Positions 43,746-53,305 are shown, counted from the stretch's first letter. The stretch is DNA of 64,000 bases from JADLDB01 sp040755835 (GCA_040755835.1 JBFMAB010000020.1:62001-126000), one strand, 5' to 3'. Numbers and translations are program-made. Notes: a model not told the origin generated them from the letters alone.

Positions 43746-44795
43746 CTACTTCTTCCGCACGCCGTGGCCGACGCGCTCGCGCCGCTTGGACTCCGGCCGG
43801 CCGCGCGTCTCCTTCGGCTGCCGGAGCCACGCCATCTCCCGCTGCAGCTCGAGCCAGCTCTCGTAGCGCTCGGGCGCCAGCGTGCCGTCCTCCAGCGCGG
43901 CCTTCACCGAGCAGCCGGGCTCCGCGTCGTGGCGGCAGTCGGCGAAGCGGCAGGCCTGCGCCAGCGCTTCGACGTCGTCGAACGTCTTTGCCAGCCCGTC
44001 CTCCGCCGCCCACATCTGCACCTCGCGCAGCCCGGGCGTGTCGACGATCGCCCCGCCGCCGGGCAGCACCAGCAGCTCGCGGCGCGTGGTGGTGTGGCGG
44101 CCGCGGCCGTCGTCGCGCACGCCGCCGGTGTCCATCACCTCGGCGCCGACGAGGCGATTCACCAGCGTGGACTTGCCGACGCCGGAGCTGCCGAGGAGCG
44201 CGACCGTCCTCCCGGGGCCGATCAACGCCCGCAACGGCTCGAGGCCCTCGCCGCCGAGCGCGCTCGCCACGTGCAGCTCCGCGCCGCCCGAGACGGCCCG
44301 CACCGCGGCGACCTGCGCGTCGAGGTCCGTGGCGAGGTCCTTCTTGTTCAGCACCACCACCGGTGCGGCGCGGCTCTCCCAGGCCAGCGTGAGGAAGCGC
44401 TCGAGCCGGCGCAGGTTGAAGTCGCGGTCGAGCCCCATCACCACCATCACCGTGTCGAGGTTGGTTGCCAGCACGTGCGGCTGCGCGTTGTCGCCGGCCA
44501 CCTTGCGGACGAAGGCGCTGCGTCGCGGCAGCACGGCGTGCACCAGCGCCTCCCCTTCCTCGGGGATCCGCGCGGCCACCCAGTCGCCCACCGCCGGAAG
44601 CTCGCCGGGGTTGTCGGCCCGGTGCATCAGCGTGCCGCCGGTGCGCGCCCAGTGTTCGCCCCGGTGGGACAGTACCTTGAGCTGCTTGCGGTACACGAGC
44701 GACACGCGCGCGGGCAAGAGGCCCTTCGCGGTGTACGGCGCGAACGCTTCGTCGAAGTCCGGGCCCCAGCCCAGCGCGGCTCTCCAGTCACTCAT
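43746..44795 (-). CDS. rsgA: Ribosome small-subunit-dependent GTPase A (RsgA)
   Basis: A 349-residue ribosome assembly GTPase with the circularly permuted G motifs: G4 NKKD, then G1 LLGSSGVGKSTLVNRL, G2-region RHTTTRRE and G3 DTPG. The C-terminal zinc knuckle is CRFADCRHDAEPGCSVKAAL. An OB fold occupies the N-terminus. It assists late 30S maturation. ATG 44795 (MSDW) was preferred over an in-frame ATG at 44822. The basic C-terminus is usual for the family. Confidence 0.94.
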   Translation of the reverse strand: MSDWRAALGWGPDFDEAFAPYTAKGLLPARVSLVYRKQLKVLSHRGEHWARTGGTLMHRADNPGELPAVGDWVAARIPEEGEALVHAVLPRRSAFVRKVAGDNAQPHVLATNLDTVMVVMGLDRDFNLRRLERFLTLAWESRAAPVVVLNKKDLATDLDAQVAAVRAVSGGAELHVASALGGEGLEPLRALIGPGRTVALLGSSGVGKSTLVNRLVGAEVMDTGGVRDDGRGRHTTTRRELLVLPGGGAIVDTPGLREVQMWAAEDGLAKTFDDVEALAQACRFADCRHDAEPGCSVKAALEDGTLAPERYESWLELQREMAWLRQPKETRGRPESKRRERVGHGVRKK

Positions 44796-44825
44796 GGACG
44801 GGCGGCCGACGCGCGGGCCCACGAT

Positions 44826-45839
44826 TCATGACGGGTAGCCCACCATGCGGTTCGCGTCGGGATCCCACAGCTTCAGCTTGAAGCACGCGGCGATGTCCTT
44901 CGGCTTCAGCGACGTCTTCCCCGGGTTCGCCAACTCGGGGATCGCCGCCATCGCCTCGGGCAGCCGGTAGAACGGGATGGCCGCGTTCAGGTGGTGCACG
45001 TGGTGGTAGCCGATGTTGGCGGTGAACCAGTTCATCAGCGGTCCCATCACCATGTAGCTGGACGAGTCGATCGCCGCGCCCGAGAACGTCCAGTCCTGGC
45101 GGCTCGCGATGTGCGCGTCGGGGAAGTTGTGCTGCGCATAGAAGAGGTACGCGCCCGCCATGGCCGCCAGCCACATCGGCACCAGCCAACCGAACAGGAA
45201 CCAGTCGAACCGCCCCGTCGCGGTCAACGCCGCGCCGGTGCCGTACACCAGGACCAACGACACAAGCCCGCCCCAGTGCCTACCCGGCGCGCGGAGGAAC
45301 GGCTTCACGCACATGCCGACGCTGAAGACCGTGAGCACCGCCAGCACCATGTTCACCGGGTGGCGCACCAGCTTGTAGAGGCGCTTCTGCGTGGGCGTCA
45401 TCTGCGCCCACATCGCCGTGGTGACGACGGGGTAGCTGCCGATGTGGCTGCCGACGATCTTCGCCGTGTGGGCGTGGTGGTAGTTGTGCGTCTCGCGCCA
45501 CACCGACGGCGGCACGAGGATGCTGGTGCCGAACAGCCAGTAGAGGCCCTGCGCCAGCTTCGAGTTGCGCAAGATCGCCCCGTGCTGGAAGTCGTGGAAC
45601 AGGCAAAACACGCGGACGATCACCAGCCCGTTCACCAGCGCCAGCGCGAGGCGCAAGGGCCACCACGGCGCGGCCACCGCGGCCACCACCAGGCCCAGCA
45701 TCAGGCCCATCGACGAGAAGGTGGCCCACCAGCTCTTCCCGCGGTTCTCCACGGTGAAGGCCTTCGAGGCGATGAGGAGTTCCTTCTCCGGGCGGCGCGC
45801 GGAGGCAGGGGGCTGCGGCAGGGCTTCGGCGGCAGTCAT
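44826..45839 (-). CDS. Membrane fatty acid desaturase (DesA / omega-type)
   Basis: A 337-residue integral membrane protein with the three histidine boxes of acyl-lipid desaturases: FHDFQHG near residue 80, THNYHHAHT near 117 and GYHHVHHLN near 275. At least four hydrophobic helices are visible. It differs from the delta-9 acyl-CoA desaturase encoded at 35620-36642 and probably acts on lipid-bound chains. It lies downstream of the acyl-CoA dehydrogenase gene but is separated by a hairpin, so co-transcription is doubtful. Confidence 0.88.
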   Translation of the reverse strand: MTAAEALPQPPASARRPEKELLIASKAFTVENRGKSWWATFSSMGLMLGLVVAAVAAPWWPLRLALALVNGLVIVRVFCLFHDFQHGAILRNSKLAQGLYWLFGTSILVPPSVWRETHNYHHAHTAKIVGSHIGSYPVVTTAMWAQMTPTQKRLYKLVRHPVNMVLAVLTVFSVGMCVKPFLRAPGRHWGGLVSLVLVYGTGAALTATGRFDWFLFGWLVPMWLAAMAGAYLFYAQHNFPDAHIASRQDWTFSGAAIDSSSYMVMGPLMNWFTANIGYHHVHHLNAAIPFYRLPEAMAAIPELANPGKTSLKPKDIAACFKLKLWDPDANRMVGYPS

Positions 45840-45861
45840 GACGGCGCGGGGGCTACCACAC

Positions 45862-45891
45862 GGCCGAGGGGGCTGCCAAACCCCCTCGGCC
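45862..45891 (-). terminator. Hairpin terminator after the acyl-CoA dehydrogenase gene
   Basis: A perfect 11-bp stem, GGCCGAGGGGG with CCCCCTCGGCC, closes an 8-base loop. It starts 9 bases downstream of the acyl-CoA dehydrogenase stop (45900) and ends before the desaturase start (45839). There is no U-tract. Confidence 0.6.
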
Positions 45892-45899
45892 GGGGCGGC

Positions 45900-47648
45900 T
45901 CACTCCACGTTGTCCCAGCTGTACCGCTCCTGGTCGACCGCGAAGTCGGCCAGCGACTTGACCAGCTCGTCCTCGTTCTCGTCGATCTGCCCCACGTTCG
46001 CCCGCACGATGCGACGCACGCGCTGGCTGTACACCTCGAGGATCTCGATCTCCTTGGTGGCCCCGGCGGCGCCCTTCTCGGTCATCGCGGTGGACACCCG
46101 CGACATCGTCGCGGCGAGCACGAACATCTGAATCATGATGTCCGCGAGGCGGCGGGTGGCGAACTGCTTCCCGATGATGTTCTTCCCGTGCTTGCGCAGC
46201 ACGCGGTCGACCGCGGTGGCGAGGTCGCGCGTCATCTCCTCGAACATCACCTGCTGCTTCTGCAGGCCCGGGTGCAGCCTGGTGAACGTCGCCTTGTCGC
46301 GCTTGATGAAATCCGTCGCCAGCGAGGCGCGGCGCCGCGCGTACTCCGAGATGACGCCGAAGCCCTTGATGGGGTTGTCGAAGATGCCCTTCAAGGACTG
46401 CGACAGCTCCTTGAGCTGGCTGCCCACCTCGTTCATCGCCGTGAGCGCGATGAACAGCCGGAGGATGTCGTTGGTGCCCTCGAAGATGCGGTTGATGCGG
46501 GCGTCGCGCAGCGCGCGCTCGTACGGGAACTCGCGCATGAAGCCGTTGCCGCCGGCGATCTGCAGCGCCTCGTCGATGGTGCGCCACATGGCCTCGCTGC
46601 CGTAGACCTTGGTGATCGCCGCCTCGACCGCGTACTCCTCGTGGCCCGAGTCGATGAAGTGGTTGACCAGGTTCACCGCCGCCTCGGTCGTGTAGCAGTC
46701 CACCACCATGTTCCCGAGCTTCTGTTTCACCAGGCCGAACTCGGCGATCGGCTTGCCGAACTGCACGCGCTCCTTCGCCTGCTTCGTCGCGAGCGAGATC
46801 ATCCGCTTCATCGCGCCGACGCTGCCGCCGCCCAGGCCCGTGCGGCCCGAGTTCAGGATCTTCATCGCCACCTTGAAACCCTTGCCGACTTCGCCCAGGA
46901 CGTTGGCGTCCGGCACCTTCACGTTGTCGAACATCACCGTGGTGGTGTTCGAGGCGCGCAGGCCCATCTTGTCCTCGTGCGGGCCGGTGGAGACGCCTTC
47001 GAGATCCGAGGTGACGATGAACGCGGTGACGTTGCCGCGCTCGCCCTGCGGGCCCGTCTTGGCGAACACCGTGTAGAACTGCGCGATGCCGCCGTTGGTG
47101 ATCCACAGCTTGTTGCCGTTGAGCACCCAGTGGTCGCCTTCCTTCACCGCGGTCGTCTTGATCGACGCGGCGTCGGAGCCGGCGCCCGGCTCGGTGAGGC
47201 AGAAGGCCGCGATCATCTCGCCCGTCGCCAGCTTCGGCAGCCAGCGCTGCTTTTGCTCGTCCGTGCCGAACAGCAACAACCCGCGCATGCCGATGGATGA
47301 GTGCGCCCCGATGGTGACGGCGACCGATCCGTCGTAGGTCGCCAACTCCTGCAGCGTGCGCGAGTAGGCCGTCGTGGACAGCCCCATGCCGCCGAACGCC
47401 TCGGGGATGATGAGCGAGAAGAGACCGAATTGCTTGAGCTCCTCGATGAAGCTCGGCGGGAATTCGCCCTTCGCGTCCCACTCGCGGAAGTCCTTCTCGT
47501 GCGGCTTGAGCAGCTGCTCGATCGACGAGCGGATGTTCTTGAACGTCTCCTGCTCGGCCGGGTTCATCTTCGGGTACGGGAGGATCAGGTCCTCCTCGAT
47601 CGAGCCGAAGCACAGCTGCCCCACGAACGACGTCGTCTTGTCGGTCAT
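45900..47648 (-). CDS. Acyl-CoA dehydrogenase (VLCAD/ACAD9-like)
   Basis: A 582-residue flavoenzyme catalysing the first step of beta-oxidation. The acyl-CoA dehydrogenase core (about residues 40-430) has AAFCLTEPGAGSDAASIKTT, LWITNGGIAQFYTVFAKT and the C-terminal RDARINRIFEGTND region. The extra ~150-residue helical C-terminal domain is that of very-long-chain dehydrogenases. The product would feed the FadN/FadA system encoded at 638-4229, although it lies far away. Confidence 0.92.
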   Translation of the reverse strand: MTDKTTSFVGQLCFGSIEEDLILPYPKMNPAEQETFKNIRSSIEQLLKPHEKDFREWDAKGEFPPSFIEELKQFGLFSLIIPEAFGGMGLSTTAYSRTLQELATYDGSVAVTIGAHSSIGMRGLLLFGTDEQKQRWLPKLATGEMIAAFCLTEPGAGSDAASIKTTAVKEGDHWVLNGNKLWITNGGIAQFYTVFAKTGPQGERGNVTAFIVTSDLEGVSTGPHEDKMGLRASNTTTVMFDNVKVPDANVLGEVGKGFKVAMKILNSGRTGLGGGSVGAMKRMISLATKQAKERVQFGKPIAEFGLVKQKLGNMVVDCYTTEAAVNLVNHFIDSGHEEYAVEAAITKVYGSEAMWRTIDEALQIAGGNGFMREFPYERALRDARINRIFEGTNDILRLFIALTAMNEVGSQLKELSQSLKGIFDNPIKGFGVISEYARRRASLATDFIKRDKATFTRLHPGLQKQQVMFEEMTRDLATAVDRVLRKHGKNIIGKQFATRRLADIMIQMFVLAATMSRVSTAMTEKGAAGATKEIEILEVYSQRVRRIVRANVGQIDENEDELVKSLADFAVDQERYSWDNVE

Positions 47649-47872
47649 GGCGGGAACCTAACGCCGCGCGTCACGCGCGGTAGCGGAATCGCACGGGCCG
47701 CGGTGGCGGGAGTGATGGGAGACAGCAGTCGGTCGCGGGCATCCCTCCGCGCGGATGGACGCCCCGGCGGCGTGGACGTCGCCCGGCCGAGGAACGCACC
47801 GATTTCCGGCGGGTTGTGACGGGCACCGGGCTTGCGAAGGGCGGGGGCTCCGTCAACCCCAAGGAGCTCACC

Positions 47873-50179
47873 ATGTCTTCCCGTCTGCTTGCCTGCGTGC
47901 TGGCCGCCTCGTTCGTCGGCCTCGCCGCGTGCGGTGTCGAAGTTGCGAACTGTCACTCCGATGACGAATGCCACGGCGGCCAGGTCTGCACGATGCTCGT
48001 GTGCACGCAGCCGCCAGACGCGGGGCCGCGCGACGCCGGCGTGGCAGACGCGGGCGCGGGAGATGCCGGAGCCGACGACGCGGGCTCCCCGGAGCAGGAT
48101 GCGGGCGCGCCGGGCGTCGATGCGGGCGTGCCCGAGGCGGACGCCGGCCAGCCCGGCTTCGACGCGGGGATGCCGGCGCTCGACGCCGGCGTCTGCGTCC
48201 CGCGCGCGTGCGCTCACGTGGGCGCCACCTGCGGTGCGATTGACGACGGGTGCGGCGGCACGGTGTCCTGCGGCACGTGTACGGCGCCCGAGAGCTGCGG
48301 CGCGGTGACGCCGTACCAGTGCGGCTGCCGGCCGAAGACGTGCGCGGACCTCGGCGCGAACTGCGGCACCAACATCCCGGACGGTTGCGGTGGCGTCATC
48401 CCGTCCTGCGGCCCGGTGCCCGACTGCGGCGGGGGCCAATGGTCGTGCAACCCGAGCACCCTGCAGTGCTCCTGCGCACCGAAGACCTGCGCCTCGCTCG
48501 GCGCGACCTGCGGCGAGAACATCGCCGACGGCTGCGGCGGGACGATCCCCTTCTGCGGCGCGGGCCTCTCGTGCGGCGGCGGGCAGATGTTCTGCAACAC
48601 GGCCATCAACCAGTGCCAGTGCCGTCCGAAGACCTGCGCGGAATTGGGCGCCACCTGCGGCACCAACATCCCGGACGGCTGCGGCGGCGTCATCGCGTCG
48701 TGCGGCGTGGGGAACAACTGCGGCCCGTTCCAGGTGTGCGGGCAGCAGCTCGCGTGCGTGTGCACGTCCACCGTCGACGCGCCGGACGATCAGTTCCAGG
48801 ACACGAACTGCGATGGCGTGGACGGTGACGCGAGCAAGGCCGTGTTCCTCTCGCCGTTGGGCAACGACGCGAACGACGGGACGAAGCTGGCTCCGGTGCG
48901 GACGCTCGGCCGCGCCATTCAGCTCGCCACGGGCGGGAAGAACGCCATCTTTGTCGCGGCCGGCACCTACACCCCGCCGGCCTCGTGGCCCAACGGCGTT
49001 TCCCTGTTCGGCGGCTACGACACGAGCTGGAACCGGTCGGCCAGCGCCGCGGCGCGGGCGGTTCTCCAGGGCACCAGCGAGGGCATGCTGATGGGGGGGC
49101 TCACTTCGGCGGTCACCGTGGAACGCGTCGTCATCCGATCCTCCACTCCGACCGTCCCGGGGGCGGGCTCGCAGGCGCTTCGCATCGTCGGCTCCGCGAA
49201 CCACGTGACCTTGAGGTTCGTCGACCTGATCGCGGCGGCGGGAGCCAACGGCACGAACGGCGCGCCCGGGACGAGGGGGAGCGGCGGCCTGCCGGGCTTT
49301 CCCGGGCTCAGTTCGAGGCAGAACGCCCCGCACACGCAAGCGGCGGGTGGGAATGGCGGCGCCGGCGGAGTCAGCGCCCAGATCGGTGGGAATGGCGGTG
49401 CGGGTGGCTACAGCGGTTCGACCAACGGCGCAAACGGCGCGACGAGCTCCGGTGGCGCGCCCGGCGGCGCGGGTGGTGCCGAGCGGTGCGGCGTCGCGCC
49501 GAACGGTGCGGCCGGGGCGGCGGGCGCGGCGGGCGCGGCGGGTGGGGCCGGCGGAGGCGGGATGGGCGCCGGCACCGTGACCAGCTACAACGGACTGTGG
49601 AGCGCGCCGGCGACGGGCACGGGCGCGCCGGGGAACCCGGGTGCCCCCGGCCGTGGCGGTGGCGGCGGTGGCGGTGGCGGCATGCTCAAGTGCTACAACA
49701 TCGGTGGCTATTGGGAGGCGGCCGGTGGCGGTGGCGGTGGCGGCCAGGGAGGTTACGGCGGGACAGGCGGCCTCGGCGGCACCGCGGGCGGCACGTCCAT
49801 CGCGCTGACGCTGGTGAACTCGAACCCGGCACTCGTCTCGGTGAACCTGGTCGCCGGCAACGGCGGAAACGGTGGCATCGGTGGGCTTGGCGGGCTTGGA
49901 GGGCCCGGCGGCGTCGGCGGACTCGGAGGCCTGGGCGTGTCCAAGGAGCCGTCCTTCCGCTCTGGCGATGGCGGACGTGGGGGCCCTGGCGGCGCGGGAG
50001 GCGCGGGCGGCGCAGGTGGGAGTGGCGCGGGTGGTTCGAGCATCGGGGTGTGGTGCCACCAGGTGGCCCTGCCGGTGGGTGGCCTCAACGTCACGTACGT
50101 CACCGGCACCCCGGGCTCGGGTGGCTCGCCATTCGGCGGCGGCCACGCCATGAAGGCCAACACGTACGGCTGTCCGTAG
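47873..50179 (+). CDS. Large Cys-repeat and glycine-rich surface lipoprotein
   Basis: A 768-residue lipoprotein (signal MSSRLLACVLAASFVGLAACG). A Cys-containing head is followed by an Asp-Ala-Gly linker (residues ~48-105). Three and a half copies of a ~40-residue Cys module come next (PKTCADLGANCGTNIPDGCG type). A DUF1565-like beta-helix segment follows (VFLSPLGNDANDGTKLAPVR, then RTLGRAIQLATGGKNAIFVAAG). The C-terminal ~300 residues are glycine-rich collagen/PGRS-like sequence ending in a single Cys. Family members are common in myxobacteria and unstudied. AAGGAG lies 8 bases before the ATG. Confidence 0.82.
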   Translation: MSSRLLACVLAASFVGLAACGVEVANCHSDDECHGGQVCTMLVCTQPPDAGPRDAGVADAGAGDAGADDAGSPEQDAGAPGVDAGVPEADAGQPGFDAGMPALDAGVCVPRACAHVGATCGAIDDGCGGTVSCGTCTAPESCGAVTPYQCGCRPKTCADLGANCGTNIPDGCGGVIPSCGPVPDCGGGQWSCNPSTLQCSCAPKTCASLGATCGENIADGCGGTIPFCGAGLSCGGGQMFCNTAINQCQCRPKTCAELGATCGTNIPDGCGGVIASCGVGNNCGPFQVCGQQLACVCTSTVDAPDDQFQDTNCDGVDGDASKAVFLSPLGNDANDGTKLAPVRTLGRAIQLATGGKNAIFVAAGTYTPPASWPNGVSLFGGYDTSWNRSASAAARAVLQGTSEGMLMGGLTSAVTVERVVIRSSTPTVPGAGSQALRIVGSANHVTLRFVDLIAAAGANGTNGAPGTRGSGGLPGFPGLSSRQNAPHTQAAGGNGGAGGVSAQIGGNGGAGGYSGSTNGANGATSSGGAPGGAGGAERCGVAPNGAAGAAGAAGAAGGAGGGGMGAGTVTSYNGLWSAPATGTGAPGNPGAPGRGGGGGGGGGMLKCYNIGGYWEAAGGGGGGGQGGYGGTGGLGGTAGGTSIALTLVNSNPALVSVNLVAGNGGNGGIGGLGGLGGPGGVGGLGGLGVSKEPSFRSGDGGRGGPGGAGGAGGAGGSGAGGSSIGVWCHQVALPVGGLNVTYVTGTPGSGGSPFGGGHAMKANTYGCP
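48310..48730 (+). repeat. Three tandem Cys-module repeats in coding DNA
   Basis: Three copies of a module encoding PKTCAxLGAxCGxNIxDGCG plus a variable CxxGxxxC tail, with a fourth, more divergent copy just before (CVPRACAHVGATCG). The nucleotide similarity is high between copies 1 and 3, suggesting recent duplication or conversion. Confidence 0.8.
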
Positions 50180-50198
50180 CGAGTCCAGGCGCACCAAC

Positions 50199-50232
50199 CG
50201 CGCGGCGTGGGGCTTCGTCCCTGCGCCGCGCG
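50199..50232. terminator. Hairpin terminator between convergent genes
   Basis: A 9-bp stem (50199-50207 with 50224-50232, core GCGCGGCG/CGCCGCGC) with further GGG/CCC pairing inside. It is followed by CTCTCTTTCCC on the plus strand. It lies 20 bases after the glycine-rich lipoprotein stop and 12 bases from the stop of the opposing gene. Confidence 0.65.
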
Positions 50233-50244
50233 CTCTCTTTCCCG

Positions 50245-51417
50245 TCACACCGCCCGGAGCCGCGCGCCGGTGTCGGTGTCGCCGCGGGCGAAGGCGCGCC
50301 GCAGGGCCTCCACCCGCGACGCGTCGAGCGGGCGGCCGGCCGCGGCCTGCGCGTCCTGCCACAGCTTCGCCTCGCGGCCCGTCACCTTGCCGTCCACGGC
50401 CAGCGCCAGCGCCAGCAGCTGCATCGACAGCCGTTGCTCCCCGGGCGCCAGCGCCTTGAGCGAGGACAGGAACTGCCCCACGTCGTCGAGCTCGTCGTTC
50501 CCCGTGTCGCCCGCGCGCTTCGAGACCAGCGACAGCATGCGCGTGAGGTTGGGGTGCAGGTCCTGGGTGCGGACGATCGCCGCCGCCACCGCGCGCACCG
50601 CCGACAAGCGGCCCTGCGGCGAGAGGTTGGGCACGTCGGAGAACACCAGCTCCACCAGCTCGGCCAGCGCGCTGGGCCCCATGGCGCGGATCCGCGCCTC
50701 GCGCAGCAGCCGCCAGGTGACCAGCGCGTTCCAGGTAGCCGTCACCGGCACCGCGACGAAGGGAACCAGGGCGCCCAGCACGCTGCGCACCGCCACGCGC
50801 CCGAGCATGCGGCGCACCAGCATCTTCACCAGGAAGTTGGTGAGGCCCACCTTCGCCTTGTATGCGAGCGAGGCGAGCACCAGCCGCCACTTCTTCACCT
50901 CGCGGTGCGGATTCACGCGCGCCGAGAGGTCGATGGGGTTGGGGAGCTCCAGGGCCGCGCGCGCCAGCCCGTCCACCAGCGCCTCGTCGCTCGTCTTCCG
51001 GTCCTTCCCGAACAGCTCGAGGCCCGCCTCGCGCGCCAGCTCGTGCACCGAGCGCAGCGTGTCCCAGTAGAGGAAGAGGATCTCGAGCGCCGCCGCCAGG
51101 AGCGTCACGCCGCCGAGGAAGGTCCAATACCTGAGCCCATCCATCGAGAAGAGCGCCGCGCCCGCAGGCAACAGCGGCTCGGCGGCGATCTCCGCGGCGG
51201 CCGACACGCCGCCCGAGAGCGCGCCGGCGAGCGCCGAGCGGAAGATCGCCCCGGCCTGCACGCGCCGCATCGCGGCCCGCTCCTGCGGGTTGAGCACGTG
51301 GATCGCGTCGGCCGGGGTGACCGGCGGCCGCGCCGACGAGCGCGCGCGGAAGTACTGCACGCCGACCCGCTCGAGCAGCGGCTTCTTCGCCGTCGGTGAG
51401 CCGGCGCCGTCGCTCAC
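50245..51417 (-). CDS. Membrane-associated protein with C-terminal TerB-like domain
   Basis: A 390-residue protein with two hydrophobic segments (about residues 65-90 and 100-120), a basic central helical region and a C-terminal ~75 residues resembling the TerB-like helical domain (LLALALAVDGKVTGREAKLW). It looks like proteins annotated as LBF_2804 family; function unknown. The GTG start overlaps the preceding stop (GTGA 51414-51417), placing it last in a three-gene operon. Confidence 0.65.
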   Translation of the reverse strand: MSDGAGSPTAKKPLLERVGVQYFRARSSARPPVTPADAIHVLNPQERAAMRRVQAGAIFRSALAGALSGGVSAAAEIAAEPLLPAGAALFSMDGLRYWTFLGGVTLLAAALEILFLYWDTLRSVHELAREAGLELFGKDRKTSDEALVDGLARAALELPNPIDLSARVNPHREVKKWRLVLASLAYKAKVGLTNFLVKMLVRRMLGRVAVRSVLGALVPFVAVPVTATWNALVTWRLLREARIRAMGPSALAELVELVFSDVPNLSPQGRLSAVRAVAAAIVRTQDLHPNLTRMLSLVSKRAGDTGNDELDDVGQFLSSLKALAPGEQRLSMQLLALALAVDGKVTGREAKLWQDAQAAAGRPLDASRVEALRRAFARGDTDTGARLRAV

Positions 51418-51995
51418 GCCGCCTTCGCGCCCTTCATCGTGCGCCGGACCTGCAGGGCGATCAGCGCCACGCCGCCCAGCACCAGCACGGCCGTCACCAC
51501 GTTCATCGCGACCATCATCGTCGCGTCGTCGGTGAGCGCCTTCGCCGTGCCCGCCTGCCACTCGGCGGTGGTGCCAACCTTCGCGTACTGCGCGGCGGTC
51601 ATGTACGTGAGCAGCACCAGCGTCGCGATACACGAGAAGGCCGAGGCCCAGGCGAGCCCCTTCTTGCCGAGGTGGAGCAACAAGCCCACGCCGAGCGCCG
51701 ACACCAGCCCGAGGCCCACGCAGACGAAGACGAACACCGCGTACAAGAGCGCCAGCGGCTGGGTGCTCGTGTCGAACAGGTAGACGAACATCCAGTCGGG
51801 CCGGAAGAAGAACATCCACCCCACGGCGATGGAGTAGAGCGCCGAGAAGGCGGCGGCGAACACCCCCGCGCGCCACACCTCGGGCAGCCCGCCGCGGGCG
51901 ATCAGCTTCATCGAGATGAGCGCGGTGACGGCGCCCGCCACCAGCGTCGTCGGCGGGTCGATCACCACGGTGGACAGCACGGTCGGCAGCGTCAT
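51414..51995 (-). CDS. Six-helix membrane protein of unknown function
   Basis: A 193-residue hydrophobic protein with about six transmembrane helices and no recognised motif beyond aromatic-rich loops (GWMFFFRPDWMFVYLFDTST). It is coupled at both ends: its ATG overlaps the glucosidase stop (ATGA) and its stop overlaps the next start (GTGA). Confidence 0.7.
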   Translation of the reverse strand: MTLPTVLSTVVIDPPTTLVAGAVTALISMKLIARGGLPEVWRAGVFAAAFSALYSIAVGWMFFFRPDWMFVYLFDTSTQPLALLYAVFVFVCVGLGLVSALGVGLLLHLGKKGLAWASAFSCIATLVLLTYMTAAQYAKVGTTAEWQAGTAKALTDDATMMVAMNVVTAVLVLGGVALIALQVRRTMKGAKAA

Positions 51996-53305
51996 GGGCC
52001 GGCCTTCTGGTCCGGCTCGGGCGGCGGCGTCAACACGCGGCTGGTCGCCACCGCGCGGAAGTAGTCGCAGGCCGGCGTCGGCGTGCGCTCGAGCGTCTGG
52101 AAGTCCACGCGGTACAGCCCGAAGCGCGGGCCCCACGCCTCGAGCCACTCGAAGTTGTCCATCAGCGACCAGTGGAGGTACGTGGTGACGTTCACCCCGT
52201 CGGCGCGCGCGGCGAGCAGCTCCTTCCAGTGGTCGTACAGGTACCTCGGGCGGCGAAGCCCGGTGCGATCGTCCAGTCCGTTCTCGGTGACCCACACCGG
52301 CAGCTGGTAGCGCTTGAGCTGCCGCAGCAGGATTCCGAAGCCCTCCGGGTAGTACTCCCAGCCGATGTCCGTGAGCCCGCGCGCGTGGCGATCGAGGAAC
52401 TCGAAGTGCACGAAGGGCGGCTTGGTGATGAACCGGAGGTGCGCGCGTGTGTAGTAGTTGATGCCGACGAAGTCCATCGACCGGACGGCGCCGTCGATGG
52501 CCGCGCGGCCGGCGGTGAGGCCCGGCATCGACAGGCGCAGCGTGCCGGCGTGCAGTGCCTCGAGGAAGGCGTGGTTGAAGTTGGCGTCGCCGATGCGCGT
52601 GAGCGCCTGGTCGAGCGGGTGCCAGCGCCGCGTTGGCGCGAAGGAGGTCATGTGCTGCGCGACGCCGATGGGCCGACGCCGGCCCCGGGCCGTTTCGAGC
52701 AGCGCCTGCCGCGCGATGACGTGCGCCCGCAGCAGGTTCGTCGCCGCGGCGAACGCCTTCTTCCCGTCGGAGAGGCCCGGCGGCATCAACCCCGACAGGA
52801 ACCCTCCGAGGAGGAAGACGTTCGGCTCGTTGAGGGTGGTGACGGCGACGTCGAGCCCGTCGAGCACCTCGGCGCACTGCTTCACGTAGCGGGTCCACGC
52901 CTCGAGCGACGCGGGCTCGTGCCACGGCGTCTCGGTGTGAAACCAGCGCGGGTGGGTAAAGTGGAGCAGGGTGACGACCGGGCGAATCCCCGCCTTCGTC
53001 AGCGCCTCGAGCCGCTCGCGGTAGCCACGCCACGCGGCCTCGTCCCAGCGGCCACGCTCGGGCTCGACGCGCGCCCACTCGATGGACAGGCGGTACGCCG
53101 TCGCGCCGACCCCCCGGATGAGCGCGATGTCGTCGAAGAACCGATCCCAGTGGCCGGCGGCGCGGCCGCAGCGCGCGTTCGCGTCGTGACACTTGCCGGC
53201 CTTCTCCCAGTCGGACCAGTCGTTTTCGATGCCACCTTCGACCTGGTACGCGCTGGTGGCGACGCCGAAGACGAAGTCGGGCGGAAAGGACGGCGGTGAA
53301 CGCAT
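51992..53305 (-). CDS. Glycoside hydrolase family 1 beta-glycosidase
   Basis: A 437-residue retaining glycosidase of the GH1 clan. The N-terminal signature is FVFGVATSAYQVEGG. The acid/base glutamate is E160 in TLNEPN and the nucleophile is E341 in VTENG. The C-terminal LHWSLMDNFEWLEAWGPRFG segment is typical of the family. No signal peptide is seen, so it is probably cytoplasmic and acts on beta-glucosides or galactosides. It heads an operon with two membrane proteins of unknown function, an odd pairing without a sugar transporter. Confidence 0.92.
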   Translation of the reverse strand: MRSPPSFPPDFVFGVATSAYQVEGGIENDWSDWEKAGKCHDANARCGRAAGHWDRFFDDIALIRGVGATAYRLSIEWARVEPERGRWDEAAWRGYRERLEALTKAGIRPVVTLLHFTHPRWFHTETPWHEPASLEAWTRYVKQCAEVLDGLDVAVTTLNEPNVFLLGGFLSGLMPPGLSDGKKAFAAATNLLRAHVIARQALLETARGRRRPIGVAQHMTSFAPTRRWHPLDQALTRIGDANFNHAFLEALHAGTLRLSMPGLTAGRAAIDGAVRSMDFVGINYYTRAHLRFITKPPFVHFEFLDRHARGLTDIGWEYYPEGFGILLRQLKRYQLPVWVTENGLDDRTGLRRPRYLYDHWKELLAARADGVNVTTYLHWSLMDNFEWLEAWGPRFGLYRVDFQTLERTPTPACDYFRAVATSRVLTPPPEPDQKAGP

